Of a stretch of DNA of 64,000 nucleotides, positions 10,151-21,769 are shown piece after piece (position 1 is the stretch's first letter; every line of letters begins with the position of its first letter). Source of the stretch: Rhodobacter sp. CZR27 (GTDB taxonomy: Bacteria; Pseudomonadota; Alphaproteobacteria; Rhodobacterales; Rhodobacteraceae); the NCBI RefSeq assembly GCF_002407205.1, contig NZ_CP023548.1, forward strand, positions 3,162,001 through 3,226,000. Direction: 5' to 3'. Both the position numbers and the translations under genes were made by a program. Below the pieces are notes generated by a model. That model saw only the letters and a program-made list of their open reading frames with translations. It did not search any database and was not told the origin of the DNA.

Positions 10151-10171
10151 TTCCCCTGGGGCAACGCGAGT

Positions 10172-10198
10172 GGGGCGGCCCTTTCGAGACCGCCCCCC
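10172..10198 (-). other. Intercistronic hairpin between dnaK and dnaJ
   Basis: GGGGCGG at 10172-10178 pairs with CCGCCCC around 10190-10196 with further partial pairing inside. There is no T-run on the minus strand after it. It may lower dnaJ expression relative to dnaK or protect the dnaK message; this is inference from structure only. Confidence 0.4.
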
Positions 10199-10217
10199 GT
10201 CGCGTTACGCTGCGGCC

Positions 10218-12125
<1,908 letters not shown>

Positions 12126-12234
12126 GTATGCACCTCTCTTGCGGCGATGTTGTGGGGGTCAGGCCCGACTGTCGGCGTCCGATCCCCGATCCCGAATTCC
12201 GGCCTTCGGGGGTCACCCCCATCCGGCTACCGGG

Positions 12235-12266
12235 CGTATATAGGAGGGCGTTTTTGGGCCTGCAAG
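12235..12266 (-). promoter_or_regulatory. RpoH (sigma-32) heat-shock promoter of dnaK
   Basis: On the minus strand, CTTG (complement of 12263-12266) is followed after 18 bases by CCTATATACG (complement of 12235-12244). This matches every fixed position of the alphaproteobacterial RpoH consensus as I recall it, CTTG-N(17-18)-CYTATNTNNG. Transcription would begin near 12228, giving a leader of about 100 bases before dnaK. Confidence 0.85.
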
Positions 12267-12322
12267 CGTCACGCGGTCGTGAAAATCATGTCAAATCCGC
12301 ACGGATCCGCCGCGCCTTCGGC

Positions 12323-13291
12323 TCAGCCCGGAAGGGTGTCCATGACACGGACCAATTCGGCGCTGATGCCCGGTTCCGACAGCGCGTGACCGGCGAGCGG
12401 AACGAGCCGCAGGTCGGCCTTTCCCCAGCCATCGGCCAGCCTCCAGGCCGACAGCGGCGGGCAGATCATGTCATAGCGGCCCTGCACGATCACCGCCGGG
12501 ATGTGCTCGATCCGGTGGCGGTGGTCGAGGATCCAGCCGTCGTGCTCGAGAAATCCCGCATGCGAGAAATAGTGATTCTCCAGCCGGGCGAAGGCTCGGG
12601 CATATTCCGACGGGCTCTCGCCCACCGGCCCGTCCTGCGAGACCGAGGCGAGCGCGTTTTCCCAGTTCGCCCAGGCGCGGCCGAACCGGCTCTCCTCCAT
12701 CAGGTTGCCGGAGAACAGCCGCCGGTGATAGGCCGCGATCAGGTCGCCGCGCTCGGCCGGCGGAACGGGCGCCACGAACCGCGCCCAGATGTCGGGGAAG
12801 AAGGCCGCGGCCCCGCCGCCGTAGAACCAGTCAAGTTCAGCCCGCATCATCAGGAACACCCCGCGCAGCACGAGATTCGTGACGCGCTCGGGGTGGCTGA
12901 TGGCATAGATCAGCGCCAGAGTGGCGCCCCAGCTGCCGCCGAAGCACACCCAGCGCTCCACGCCCAGCTTCTGGCGGATCGCCTCGATGTCCGAGACGAG
13001 GTGCCAGGTCGTGTTGGCCTCGATCGAGGCGTGGGGCCGCGAGCGGCCGCAGCCGCGCTGGTCGAACAGCACCACGCGATACCGTTCGGGGTCGAAGTAG
13101 CGCCGCATCGAGGGGCTGCATCCGCCGCCCGGCCCGCCATGCAGCACCAGCACCGGCTGGCCCTCGGGGTTGCCGCATTGCTCGACGTAGATCCGGTGGC
13201 CATCGCCCATGTCGATCACCCGCTGATCGAACGGATCGATCGACGGGTAGAGGAATTCGACTGCGCGCTTTTGGCCTGACCTTTGATCCAT
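12323..13291 (-). CDS. pip: Proline iminopeptidase
   Basis: Alpha/beta-hydrolase of peptidase family S33 that releases N-terminal proline from peptides. The 322-residue protein shows the oxyanion-hole motif [11 protein letters not shown], the nucleophile elbow [12 protein letters not shown] and a C-terminal histidine in [10 protein letters not shown]. The start is ATG 13291 ([15 protein letters not shown]), with AGGA five bases away; another ATG immediately precedes it and the frame extends further into the divergent ubiG, which is not credible as coding. Cytoplasmic, no signal peptide. Probably monocistronic. Confidence 0.92.
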   Translation of the reverse strand: MDQRSGQKRAVEFLYPSIDPFDQRVIDMGDGHRIYVEQCGNPEGQPVLVLHGGPGGGCSPSMRRYFDPERYRVVLFDQRGCGRSRPHASIEANTTWHLVSDIEAIRQKLGVERWVCFGGSWGATLALIYAISHPERVTNLVLRGVFLMMRAELDWFYGGGAAAFFPDIWARFVAPVPPAERGDLIAAYHRRLFSGNLMEESRFGRAWANWENALASVSQDGPVGESPSEYARAFARLENHYFSHAGFLEHDGWILDHRHRIEHIPAVIVQGRYDMICPPLSAWRLADGWGKADLRLVPLAGHALSEPGISAELVRVMDTLPG

Positions 13292-13352
13292 CATCGTCCT
13301 ATATAACCGCTCCAGCCTGATCCGCCACCGAGGAAACCGCAAGGAGTTTGCC

Positions 13353-14096
13353 ATGGATTCGACCAGCACCATCGACCCCGCCGAGGTCGCCAAGTTCGAG
13401 GCCATGGCTGCCGAATGGTGGAACCCCCACGGCAAGTTCAAGCCGCTGCACGAAATGAACCCCTGCCGGCTGGACTACATCACCAGCCAGATCGCGGCCG
13501 AGTTCGAGCGGGGCCTGTCGGACCCCCTGCCGTTCAAGGGCCTGAGGCTGCTCGACATCGGCTGCGGCGGCGGCCTCTTGTCCGAGCCCATGGCGCGGCT
13601 GGGGGCCGAGGTGGTGGGCGCGGATGCGGCGCCGCGCAACATCCCGGTGGCGAAGCTTCACGCGGAACAGTCGGGGCTGACCATCGACTACCGCAACACG
13701 ACGGCCGAGGCGCTGGCCGCGGCGGGCGAGACCTTCGACGTGGTGCTGAACATGGAGGTGGTCGAGCATGTCGCCGACCCGCAGGCCTACCTGACCGCCT
13801 GCCGGAACCTGCTGAAGCCCGGCGGCCTGATGATCTGCTCGACGCTGAACCGCAACCCCAAGAGCTTCGCCATGGCCATCGTCGGCGCCGAGTGGATCAT
13901 GCGCTGGCTGCCGAAGGGCACGCATGACTGGACGAAGTTCATCACTCCCGACGAGCTTTACGACCTGATCCGCAAGGCGGGCCTCGATCCGGTGGACCGC
14001 AAGGGCATGGTCTTCAATCCCATCTCGTGGAGCTGGAGCCTTTCGGCACGCGATCTGTCAGTGAACTACGTCACGGCCAGCGTGCGGCGGTCCTGA
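13353..14096 (+). CDS. ubiG: Bifunctional ubiquinone biosynthesis O-methyltransferase
   Basis: SAM-dependent O-methyltransferase for the two O-methylation steps of ubiquinone synthesis. The 247-residue protein has motif [20 protein letters not shown], the acidic loop VVGADAAP, motif [15 protein letters not shown], and motif [18 protein letters not shown], as well as the UbiG N-terminal pattern [30 protein letters not shown] lies a few bases upstream of the ATG. Divergent from pip and convergent with xylA. Membrane-peripheral cytoplasmic enzyme by family knowledge. Confidence 0.97.
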   Translation: MDSTSTIDPAEVAKFEAMAAEWWNPHGKFKPLHEMNPCRLDYITSQIAAEFERGLSDPLPFKGLRLLDIGCGGGLLSEPMARLGAEVVGADAAPRNIPVAKLHAEQSGLTIDYRNTTAEALAAAGETFDVVLNMEVVEHVADPQAYLTACRNLLKPGGLMICSTLNRNPKSFAMAIVGAEWIMRWLPKGTHDWTKFITPDELYDLIRKAGLDPVDRKGMVFNPISWSWSLSARDLSVNYVTASVRRS

Positions 14097-14111
14097 CCAT
14101 TCGCTTCCCCA

Positions 14112-14197
14112 CGGCGGCGCAACCCGCCGCCGCATGGGATCGCTCAGCCATTCGACAACCTCGGAACGGGACGCGCCACGGCAGGCGGGCCGTCCCG
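14112..14197. terminator. Convergent hairpins between ubiG and xylA
   Basis: Two inverted repeats fill the gap between the convergent genes: CGGCGGC at 14112-14118 with GCCGCCG at 14126-14132, and CGGGACG at 14167-14173 with CGTCCCG at 14191-14197. Neither has a strong T-run. They are reasonable terminator candidates for ubiG and the xyl operon respectively. Confidence 0.45.
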
Positions 14198-14205
14198 CCA
14201 CGTCA

Positions 14206-15507
14206 TCAGACGAAGCGGTTCCACAGGTTCTCCAGCCGCTCCTGCCGACCAGATCGCGGCTCGGGGTTGATGTCCTTCGCCAGCACCTCGTCGTGGATCT
14301 GATCGAGCGTTGAGCCGAGCATCGCCTGCGCCTCCGCCGTCTCCCAGCCGGCGTAGCGTTCGGCGCGTGCCTTCTCCAGCCCGCCATCCTCCAGCAGTCG
14401 CACCGCGGCTTTCAGCGCGCGGGCGCAGGTGTCCATGCCGCCGACATGTGCGAGGATCAGGTCCTCGGGGTCGAGGCTCTGCCGCCGCAGCTTGGAGTCG
14501 AAATTGGTGCCTCCCGTGGTGAAGCCGCCCATCTTCAGGACCTCGTAATAGGCCAGCGCCATTTCCGGATGGTTGTGCGGGAACTGGTCGGTGTCCCAGC
14601 CCGACTGGTAATCGTTCCGGTTCATGTCGATCGACCCGAGCAGCCCGAGGCTCGCCGCCAGCGCCAGCTCATGCTCGAAGCTGTGGCCGGCGAGGATGGC
14701 ATGGCCCTGCTCGATGTTCAGCTTCACCTCGTTCTCCAGCCCGAAGCGCTTCAGGAAGCCGTAGACCGTCGCGACGTCGTAGTCGTACTGGTGCTTCGAC
14801 GGCTCCTGCGGCTTCGGCTCGATCAGGATGGTGCCCTGGAAGCCGATCTTGTGCTTGTAGTCCACGACCATGGACAGGAAGCGGCCGGCATTCTCCGCCT
14901 CGCGCTTGAGGTCGGTGTTGAGCAGCGTCTCGTAGCCCTCGCGCCCACCCCAGAGGACGTAATTCGCACCCCCCAGCCGGTGTGTCGCGTCGATGCAGGT
15001 CTTCACCGTGGCCGCGGCATAGGCAAAGACCTCCGGGTCAGGGTTGGTTGCGGCCCCTGACATGAAGCGGCGGTGCGAGAAGAGGTTGGCGGTGCCCCAG
15101 AGCGGTTTCGCCTTGGCGCCCTCCATCCGCATCGCGATGTGCTCGACGATCTCCTCGAGGTTCCGCGTGCTTTCCGCGAAGTTTGCCCCCTCGGGCCGAA
15201 TGTCGGCGTCGTGGAAGGCGAAGAACGGCACGTCGAGGATCTGGAACATCTCGAAGGCCACGTCGGCCTTAAGCTTCGCGGCCTCGATGGTGTCGGCGAA
15301 CCACGGCCGCTGGAAGGTCTGCCCGCCGAACGGGTCCGTCCCCGGCCAGGCGAAGCTGTGCCACCAGGCGACGGAGAAGCGCAGGTGATCCTCCATCCGC
15401 TTGCCGAGGATGACCTCGTCCGGGTTGTAGTGGCGGAAGGCGAACTCGTTGTCCGAGGCTTCGCCCTCGTAACGGATCTGCGGGATTCCGGCGAAGAAGT
15501 CGGTCAT
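14206..15507 (-). CDS. xylA: Xylose isomerase
   Basis: Converts D-xylose to D-xylulose. The 433-residue class II-size enzyme contains the diagnostic motifs [16 protein letters not shown] and [13 protein letters not shown] (metal-binding Glu and Lys), plus [14 protein letters not shown] and MDTCARALK. It overlaps xylB by four bases (ATGA), is the last gene of the xylF-H-G-B-A operon, and its product feeds XylB directly. Expected control is substrate induction through the divergent ROK repressor at the other end of the operon. Confidence 0.98.
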   Translation of the reverse strand: MTDFFAGIPQIRYEGEASDNEFAFRHYNPDEVILGKRMEDHLRFSVAWWHSFAWPGTDPFGGQTFQRPWFADTIEAAKLKADVAFEMFQILDVPFFAFHDADIRPEGANFAESTRNLEEIVEHIAMRMEGAKAKPLWGTANLFSHRRFMSGAATNPDPEVFAYAAATVKTCIDATHRLGGANYVLWGGREGYETLLNTDLKREAENAGRFLSMVVDYKHKIGFQGTILIEPKPQEPSKHQYDYDVATVYGFLKRFGLENEVKLNIEQGHAILAGHSFEHELALAASLGLLGSIDMNRNDYQSGWDTDQFPHNHPEMALAYYEVLKMGGFTTGGTNFDSKLRRQSLDPEDLILAHVGGMDTCARALKAAVRLLEDGGLEKARAERYAGWETAEAQAMLGSTLDQIHDEVLAKDINPEPRSGRQERLENLWNRFV

Positions 15508-16940
15508 GCAAGGCTCCTGATGGCGGATTGGGCGGCGCGGTAGCGGGCATGGGCCTCGTCGAAGGCCTGGGCAAGGTCACGCTGGGGTTCGATGACCCGC
15601 GCGATCGGTGGCAGGGTCGCGATCTCGGCCCCGGCGCCTGTCGCGGCCATCAGCGCGAGGCGCGCGGCCCCGAAGGCGCCGCCGAAGTCGCCGGCCGCCG
15701 GAAGCTGCACGGCGACGCCCAGTGCCGTCGCGATGGCCTGCAGCCAGTAGTCCGAGCGCGAGCCGCCGCCGACGGCGATCAGGCTTTCCAGCCGGGTGCC
15801 GGTGGCGGCTAGCGCATCGCGGCAGTCGCGGATGGCGAAGGTCACGCCCTCGAGCACCGCGCGCGTTCCCGCGGCGCGGTCGGTCGCGTGCTCCAGCCCG
15901 ACAAAGGCGCCGCGGACCGCGGCATCGTTCAGCGGCGTGCGCTCGCCCCCGAGGTAGGGCAGGAACAGCGTCTTGCCGGGCGCGGCCAGCCCCCCCAGTT
16001 CGCCGGTCAGCGTCGAGGCGCCCTGCCCCACCAGCTTCGCATACCAGTTCAGCGCGTCCGTCGCGGCGAGGATCACGCCCATCTGGTGCCATGCGCCGGG
16101 CAGCGCGTGGCAGAAGGTGTGCACCGCCGTCTCGGGCGCGGGCTGGTAGCCGTCGTTCGCCGCAAACAGCACGCCCGAGGTGCCGAGGCTGACGAAGGCC
16201 TCGCCCGCGCGCACCACGCCGACACCCACCGCCGAGGCCGCGTTGTCGCCGCCGCCGCCCGCGACCACCACGCCCGAGGGCAGACCCCAGCGCGAGGCGA
16301 GCGCATCCCGCAGCGTGCCCGAGACCGCCGAGCCTTCGACCAGCCGTGGCATCTCGGCCCGCGAGAGACCGGTCGCCGCCAGAAGCTCCTCGGACCAGTC
16401 GCGCGCGCCGGTGTCGAGCCAGCTCGTCCCGGCCGCATCCGACATCTCGGCCACATGCTCTCCGGTCAGCCAGAGGCGGAGGTAGTCCTTGGGCAACAGC
16501 ACCTTCGCGACCCGCTCGCGCAGCGGAGGCTCGTGCCGCTCCACCCAGCGCAACTTGGGCGCGGTGAAGCCCGGGAAGACGATGTTGCCGGTGATCGCCC
16601 GGAAGCGCGGATCGGCGTCCAGTTCCGCCGCCTCGGCATGGCTGCGGGTGTCGTTCCACAGGATGCAGGGACGGAGCACCTCGTCCGAGGCGTCGAGCAG
16701 CGTGGCCCCGTGCATCTGCCCCGAAAGGCCGATGCCGCGGACGCCCGACAGGTCATGCGCCGCCAGCTGGTCCATCACCGCCTCGGCGGCGGCGATCCAG
16801 TCGGCCGGCGACTGCTCGGACCAGCCCTCGTGAGGGCGGCTGACCGTGAGGGGCGCCGTCGCCTCGGCCCGAACGGCCTGCCCCTCGTCGATCAGCACGC
16901 CCTTCAGGCCCGACGTCCCCAGATCGAGACCGATATACAT
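15504..16940 (-). CDS. xylB: Xylulokinase
   Basis: FGGY-family kinase that phosphorylates D-xylulose to xylulose 5-phosphate for the pentose phosphate pathway. The 478 residues include the N-terminal phosphate-binding [16 protein letters not shown], the family signature [15 protein letters not shown], and the C-terminal ATP-site motif [13 protein letters not shown]. It begins immediately after the ABC ATPase stop (TGA then ATG, no gap) and overlaps xylA by four bases, so translation is coupled throughout. Confidence 0.97.
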   Translation of the reverse strand: MYIGLDLGTSGLKGVLIDEGQAVRAEATAPLTVSRPHEGWSEQSPADWIAAAEAVMDQLAAHDLSGVRGIGLSGQMHGATLLDASDEVLRPCILWNDTRSHAEAAELDADPRFRAITGNIVFPGFTAPKLRWVERHEPPLRERVAKVLLPKDYLRLWLTGEHVAEMSDAAGTSWLDTGARDWSEELLAATGLSRAEMPRLVEGSAVSGTLRDALASRWGLPSGVVVAGGGGDNAASAVGVGVVRAGEAFVSLGTSGVLFAANDGYQPAPETAVHTFCHALPGAWHQMGVILAATDALNWYAKLVGQGASTLTGELGGLAAPGKTLFLPYLGGERTPLNDAAVRGAFVGLEHATDRAAGTRAVLEGVTFAIRDCRDALAATGTRLESLIAVGGGSRSDYWLQAIATALGVAVQLPAAGDFGGAFGAARLALMAATGAGAEIATLPPIARVIEPQRDLAQAFDEAHARYRAAQSAIRSLA

Positions 16941-17723
16941 TCAGTGAACCCCCGCACGTTCCGGTTTCTTGCCCAGGATGATCATCCCGAGTATTTCATC
17001 CTCGGTCACATCGCCTACTTGCTCGCTGCCTACAAGCACCCCGTTCTTCATCACCGAGATCCGGTCGCACAGGTCCATCACATCGTGGATGTCGTGCGAG
17101 ATCAGAAAGATGCCGAGGCCCTGCCGCTTCAGCTCCTGGATCAGCTCGCCCACCATCCGCGTCTCCTGAGGGCCCAACGCCGCCGTCGGCTCATCCATGA
17201 TCAGGATCTTCGCGTTGAAATAGACGGCGCGCGCGATGGCGACGGACTGGCGCTGCCCGCCCGACAGCGCCGCCACCGGCACCTTGAACTTGCGGAAGTT
17301 GGGATTGAGGCGCGCCATGATCCGCCGCGTCTCGGCCTCCATCCGCGCATCGTCGACAAAGCCCAGCGGCGTTACCAGCTCGCGCCCGAGAAAGAGGTTC
17401 GAGGCCGCGTCCAGATTGTCGGCCAGCGCCAGCGTCTGGTAGATCGTCTCGATGTTGTAGGCACGCGCGTCGCGCGGGTTCTGGATCTCGGCTGTCTCGC
17501 CGTTGATGCGGATCTCGCCCGCATCCATCCGGTAGGCGCCGGACAGGCACTTGATCAGCGTGGACTTGCCTGCGCCGTTGTGGCCAAGCAGCCCCACCAC
17601 CTCGCCCGGGTAAAGGTCGACCGTCACATGGTCCACGGCCCGGATGCCGCCGAAGCTGATCGAGATGTCCCTCATCTCGACCAGCGGCGTCGCGCCTGCG
17701 GCGCGGTGCGGGTTCAGCGTCAT
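16941..17723 (-). CDS. xylG: Xylose ABC transporter ATP-binding protein (single-domain)
   Basis: ATPase of the xylose importer. The 260-residue protein has one nucleotide-binding domain: Walker [10 protein letters not shown], signature LSGGQRQS, Walker [12 protein letters not shown] and the switch histidine in FLISHDIHD. Classical E. coli XylG is a fused tandem of two such domains (about 510 residues), so this is the half-size FrcA-like form that must dimerise. The start is ATG 17723, overlapping the permease stop by four bases; the frame stays open upstream through the permease gene but that part is not protein-like. Confidence 0.93.
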   Translation of the reverse strand: MTLNPHRAAGATPLVEMRDISISFGGIRAVDHVTVDLYPGEVVGLLGHNGAGKSTLIKCLSGAYRMDAGEIRINGETAEIQNPRDARAYNIETIYQTLALADNLDAASNLFLGRELVTPLGFVDDARMEAETRRIMARLNPNFRKFKVPVAALSGGQRQSVAIARAVYFNAKILIMDEPTAALGPQETRMVGELIQELKRQGLGIFLISHDIHDVMDLCDRISVMKNGVLVGSEQVGDVTEDEILGMIILGKKPERAGVH

Positions 17724-19033
17724 TTGAAGCCTCCGGTCCGCTTGCGGTAGATGATGTCGATCAGCACGGCGAGGACAAGGACCGAGCCCACCACGATATT
17801 CTGGAACGGCGCATCCACCCCCACCATGGCCATGCCCGATTGCAGCGACTGCATGATGATCGCGCCGAGGATCGCACCATAGATCGTGCCGATCCCGCCC
17901 GAGAGCGCGGTGCCGCCGATCACCGCCGCCGCGATCACCCGAAGCTCGTCGAGCGTGCCGATGTCGTTGGCGTGGTTCGTCAGGCGGGCCGAGGCCACGA
18001 CCGCCGACAGCGCGCAGAGCCCGCCCAGCAGGGCGAAGATCTTCACCGTCAGAAGCCGCGTGTTGATCCCCGAAAGCTCTGCCGCGTCCGGGTTGCCTCC
18101 GGTGGCGAAGATGTAGCGCCCGAAGCGGGTGCGCTTGGCGATCACCGTCATGGCGATGGCAATGGCGATCAGCAGCAGCACCGAGACCGGCAGGCCGTAG
18201 CCCGCGGTATAGCCCTCGGGCATCGTCTCGCCCCGCGCCTCGAAGATCCGGCGCAGGCGGGCCGCGGGCACCTGATAGGCGTTCAGGATGGCAACGAAGC
18301 CGAGGATGGCAACCGTGACGATGCCGCCCATCACCAGCTCCGCCCAGACGGGCTTGACCATGAAGCCGTGCGACTGCTTTGCGCGCCGCGCGCTCCACAA
18401 CCCCCAGAGGGCGGCGACGGTGGCAAGCCCCCCGACGATCCAGGACGCCATCGGCCCGATGGTGCCGTTGGTGCCGCCGAACAGCTGGAAGGTCGGGTCG
18501 AGCGGCCCGATGGTCTGGCCGCTGGTCAGATACCACGCGACGTTGCGCCAGATCAGCAACCCACCCAGCGTGACGATGAAGGACGGGATCGTCAGATAGC
18601 CGATCAGCCAGCCGTTGAAGGCCCCTATGCCGACGCCCACCGCAAGGCCGGAGATCACCGCCAGCGGCGCGATTGCCGGATGACCGAGGCCGAGGCCCAG
18701 CATCTGCGGCATCACCACGACCTGCATCATGCCCATCACGGCCGAACACAGCGCCAGGAGCGAGCCCACCGACAGGTCGATGTGGCGCGTGACGATCACG
18801 AAGACCATCCCCGTCGCCATGATCGCAACCGAAACGGTCTGGATCGCCAGTGTGAAGATGTTGCGGGGCGTGAGGAACCGCCCGTCGGTGATGAAGTGGA
18901 ACACAAGACACAGGATGACGAACGCGCCGATCATGCCGAGCAGGCGCGTGTCGATCTCCAGCGTCTCGAACAGGCTTTTCTTCCGCATGGCGCCGGGCGC
19001 CTCGGCCGAATCGGTCATGGGAGCCGTCCTCAT
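17720..19033 (-). CDS. xylH: Xylose ABC transporter permease
   Basis: Membrane subunit of the CUT2/carbohydrate uptake class. The 437-residue protein has about ten or more hydrophobic segments starting at [17 protein letters not shown], the conserved [15 protein letters not shown] loop near the second or third helix, and the cytoplasmic [17 protein letters not shown] coupling motif that contacts the ATPase. The start could be 19033 or ATG 19018 (MTDSAEAPG), the latter better spaced from GAGGA. It follows xylF by 46 bases that contain a perfect hairpin and overlaps xylG by four bases. Confidence 0.95.
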   Translation of the reverse strand: MRTAPMTDSAEAPGAMRKKSLFETLEIDTRLLGMIGAFVILCLVFHFITDGRFLTPRNIFTLAIQTVSVAIMATGMVFVIVTRHIDLSVGSLLALCSAVMGMMQVVVMPQMLGLGLGHPAIAPLAVISGLAVGVGIGAFNGWLIGYLTIPSFIVTLGGLLIWRNVAWYLTSGQTIGPLDPTFQLFGGTNGTIGPMASWIVGGLATVAALWGLWSARRAKQSHGFMVKPVWAELVMGGIVTVAILGFVAILNAYQVPAARLRRIFEARGETMPEGYTAGYGLPVSVLLLIAIAIAMTVIAKRTRFGRYIFATGGNPDAAELSGINTRLLTVKIFALLGGLCALSAVVASARLTNHANDIGTLDELRVIAAAVIGGTALSGGIGTIYGAILGAIIMQSLQSGMAMVGVDAPFQNIVVGSVLVLAVLIDIIYRKRTGGFK

Positions 19034-19047
19034 GAAGCCGGGGAACG

Positions 19048-19072
19048 GGGCGCCCCAAGGTCAGGGGCGCCC
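19048..19072 (-). other. Intercistronic hairpin between xylF and xylH
   Basis: GGGCGCCCC at 19048-19056 and GGGGCGCCC at 19064-19072 form a perfect 9-bp stem with a seven-base loop. It lacks a T-run. Such hairpins after binding-protein genes usually protect the upstream message from 3' exonucleases, giving more binding protein than permease. Confidence 0.6.
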
Positions 19073-19079
19073 GCTCGGA

Positions 19080-20105
19080 TCAGTTGCAGGGGGCGGGGCC
19101 GTTGGTCACGCCCTGGCAGAGCGTCTCCTTCGAGATCCAGCCCGCGTCGACGACGACGGAAAGGTTGTCCTTGGTGATCGGCACCGGCTCGAGGAACACG
19201 GCGTTCATCTCGGTGCCCTTGGGCGAGGTCCATTTCTCGGCGCCCTCGACCCCTTCCATCGCGGTCCCCTTGGCCATCGCCACGGCGATCTCGGCCGCGG
19301 CCTTGCCCAGCTCGCGCGAGTCCTTCCAGACTGAAACCGTCTGCGTGCCGGCCGCGATCCGGTTCAGCGCGGCATGGTCGCCGTCCTGGCCCGAGACCGG
19401 GATGCCCTGCATCCCCTGCGCGGTCAGCGCGGCGATCGCCCCGCCCGCGGTGCCGTCGTTGGAGGCCACGACGGCATCGACCTGGTTGTCGTTCGCGGTC
19501 AGGATCTGCTCCATGTTCCGCTGGGCGTTGGCGGGCAGCCAGCTGTCGGTATAGGCCTCGCCCACGATCTTGATGTCGCCCGCGTCGATCGCGGCCTGCA
19601 GCACCTCCTGCTGGCCGCCGCGCAGGAAGTCGGCGTTCGGATCGGCCGCGTTGCCCTTGATCATGACGTAGTTGCCCTTCGGCGCCTGTTCGAAGACGGC
19701 GCGGGCCTGCATGCGGCCCACCTCCACGTTGTCGAAGGTCAGGTAGAAGGCACGGTTATCTTCGATCAGCCGGTCATAGGCCACGACCGGAATGCCTTCG
19801 TCGGCCGCGGCCTGAACGGCGGGCCCGATGGCGTCGGCATCCTGTGCCAGGATGATGAGCGCATTGACGCCCTGCGAGATCAGCGCCTCGACATCCGACA
19901 GCTGCTTGGCCGAGGACGACTGAGCATCGGCCGAGACATAGGTGGCACCAGCCGCCTCGAGCGCCTGCTTGATGGCGGCTTCGTCGGTCTTCCACCGTTC
20001 CTCCTGGAAGTTCGACCAGCTGACGCCAACCGTCAGATCCTGCGCCAGCGCGGCAGAGGAAAAGCCGGCCGTGGCAAGCACGGCGGCCATAAGGGCATTC
20101 CGCAT
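19080..20105 (-). CDS. xylF: D-xylose ABC transporter substrate-binding protein
   Basis: Periplasmic xylose-binding protein of the Peripla_BP_4 fold, 341 residues. The signal peptide MRNALMAAVLATAGFSSAALAQ precedes DLTVGVSWSNFQEERWKTDE, which matches XylF; later motifs include ALIILAQDADAIG and VVAYDRLIEDNRAFY. GGGAGG lies six bases before the ATG. It is the first gene of the operon and faces xylR across a 193-base gap that holds a candidate operator. Substrate assignment rests on XylF similarity plus xylA/xylB in the same operon. Confidence 0.97.
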   Translation of the reverse strand: MRNALMAAVLATAGFSSAALAQDLTVGVSWSNFQEERWKTDEAAIKQALEAAGATYVSADAQSSSAKQLSDVEALISQGVNALIILAQDADAIGPAVQAAADEGIPVVAYDRLIEDNRAFYLTFDNVEVGRMQARAVFEQAPKGNYVMIKGNAADPNADFLRGGQQEVLQAAIDAGDIKIVGEAYTDSWLPANAQRNMEQILTANDNQVDAVVASNDGTAGGAIAALTAQGMQGIPVSGQDGDHAALNRIAAGTQTVSVWKDSRELGKAAAEIAVAMAKGTAMEGVEGAEKWTSPKGTEMNAVFLEPVPITKDNLSVVVDAGWISKETLCQGVTNGPAPCN

Positions 20106-20156
20106 TGTTATCCTCCCATTGGTTGCTGCGGAATCGCCGCAGCGCCGACAGCCTCT

Positions 20157-20191
20157 CGCGAATATTTTCAGTTGTCAAAGTAAAGTTCGCG
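20157..20191. promoter_or_regulatory. Candidate XylR (ROK) operator in the xylF-xylR intergenic region
   Basis: An interrupted palindrome, TTTCAGTTG-T-CAAAGTAAA, spans 20166-20184 and matches TTTnnnTTG T CAAnnnAAA on both arms. It is bracketed by CGCGAA (20157-20162) and TTCGCG (20186-20191), almost concentric. A TTGACA-like -35 for xylF lies inside it on the minus strand (complement of 20173-20178). AT-rich palindromes are typical of ROK repressor sites. Confidence 0.55.
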
Positions 20192-20298
20192 GATCACTCT
20201 GCCCTTGCCGCTGAGCGAGGCAGGTTTGCGCGGCCTCGCCGCCGATAGTGGGCAGACAACGCACGGCAAGCCGGATTATTAGTTAGGAGCGAGAACAA

Positions 20299-21573
20299 AT
20301 GAAGCGGCAGATCCGGAAGCGACCCGCGCCCGATCCGTCGCTGGGCTGCGGGCCGCTCGTTCCGCCGCTGGCCGAGGTCTCCCGCCCGCTCCGCCAGCAG
20401 GTGTTCGACCGGGTGCGGGCCGCGGGACTGACCGCGCGGGCGCAGGTGGCGCGCGAACTGGGCGTCAGCCCCGCCACGATCACCACCATCACCTCGGAAC
20501 TGATCGAGGCCGGTCTGGTCGAGGAAGTGGCCGCCCCGCGCGAGGCGGAGGGCGGGCGCGGCCGCCCGGCGGTCGCCCTCGGGGTGCGGGCCGCGGCGCA
20601 TCATGTGGTGGGCCTGAAGATCTCGGACCGCGACCTGTCGGCGGTGGTGATGGATTTCGCCGGCCGGCTGCTGGCCGAGCATCACGAGGAGCGCCGGCCG
20701 GTCGCGCTCTCGGCGTCCGAGGTGCTGGATGTGGTCGAGGCGCTGGTCTGCCGCGTGACCGCAAAGATCGGCATGGCGCGCGGCGACCTCTCGGCAGTCG
20801 GGATCGGCCTGCCGGGCTACGTGGACAGCGCGCGGGGCCGGGTGCTCTGGTCCTCGATCCTGGCGGAGCGCGGCGTGCCGCTCGGCGCGCTGGCAAGCGA
20901 GCGACTCGGCACACCGGTGCAGATCGACAACGATGCCAACCTCTGCGCGATGGCGGAACTCTGGTTCGGCGCGGGTCGCCGCCTGTCGGACTTCGCCGTG
21001 GTCACGATCGAGCACGGCCTGGGAATGGGCATGGTGGCGAACCACCGGATCTTTCGCGGCGCCCGCGGGATCGGCATGGAACTGGGACACACGAAGGTGC
21101 AGCTTGATGGCGCGCTCTGCCGCTGCGGACAGCGCGGCTGCCTCGAGGCCTATGTCGCCGACTACGCACTGGCGCGCGAGGCGACGACCGCCCTGAACTG
21201 GACCCACCGCGACGGCCAGTCGATGATGGTGCTGCTGGAAAGCCTCTATGACCATGCAAAGGCCGGCAACCATGCCGCGCGGTCGATCTTCCGTCGCGCG
21301 GGGCGCTATCTGGCGGTCGGTCTCGGGAATGTCGTCAACCTGTTCGACCCGCCGCTGATCATCCTTGCGGGCGCACGGCTGCGCTTCGACTACCTCTATG
21401 CCGAGGATACCCTGGCCGAAATGAGCGCCCTCGTGCTCGACACGGGCCGGCCGCTGCCCGAGATCGAGATCCACGCCTGGGGCGAGATGCTCTGGGCACA
21501 TGGCGCGGCCGCGCTCGCCCTTTCGGCGGTGAGCGACCGGCTGCTTTGCCCGATGCGCGAGGCGGCGGAGTAG
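20299..21573 (+). CDS. xylR: ROK-family xylose operon repressor
   Basis: Transcriptional regulator of the ROK family, 424 residues. An N-terminal winged helix-turn-helix (about 35-85, QVARELGVSPATITTITSELIEAGLVEE) is followed by a sugar-kinase-like domain with the ROK zinc motif CRCGQRGCLEAY and the sugar-site GIGMELGHTK. ROK repressors release DNA when the sugar binds. Divergent transcription from xylF and the palindrome between them support a role as xylose-responsive repressor, which is inference from position. AGGAG is nine bases before the ATG. Confidence 0.9.
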   Translation: MKRQIRKRPAPDPSLGCGPLVPPLAEVSRPLRQQVFDRVRAAGLTARAQVARELGVSPATITTITSELIEAGLVEEVAAPREAEGGRGRPAVALGVRAAAHHVVGLKISDRDLSAVVMDFAGRLLAEHHEERRPVALSASEVLDVVEALVCRVTAKIGMARGDLSAVGIGLPGYVDSARGRVLWSSILAERGVPLGALASERLGTPVQIDNDANLCAMAELWFGAGRRLSDFAVVTIEHGLGMGMVANHRIFRGARGIGMELGHTKVQLDGALCRCGQRGCLEAYVADYALAREATTALNWTHRDGQSMMVLLESLYDHAKAGNHAARSIFRRAGRYLAVGLGNVVNLFDPPLIILAGARLRFDYLYAEDTLAEMSALVLDTGRPLPEIEIHAWGEMLWAHGAAALALSAVSDRLLCPMREAAE

Positions 21574-21769
21574 CCCGCCCGGCGTGGCGCAACGGCCACA
21601 TGAGGTTCGGTCGCGAAGCCGGTGAAAGTCGGGAACTTCCGGCGGAAAGGCGCCGTTCTGTCATACTGGCCCCGAATCGACCGTGGCTGGCGGGTTCAGC
21701 CGATTGCTGCGTGCAGGGCAACCTGCGATAGTTTTTTCGACAGACGCCTTTCGGGGGAGGATGCGTTCC

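Noticed and set aside
13298..13307. CCTATATAAC upstream of ubiG as an RpoH promoter
   Set aside because: The last fixed G is missing and no CTTG lies at the required distance.
13292..13441. Longer proline iminopeptidase starting inside ubiG
   Set aside because: It would overlap the 5' end of the divergent ubiG, and the added residues do not fit the S33 family start.
17724..19058. Apparent fusion of a large N-terminal part to the xylose ABC ATPase
   Set aside because: The extra part is the xylH gene read in the wrong frame (Arg/Gly-rich, no membrane helices); the real ATPase starts at ATG 17723.
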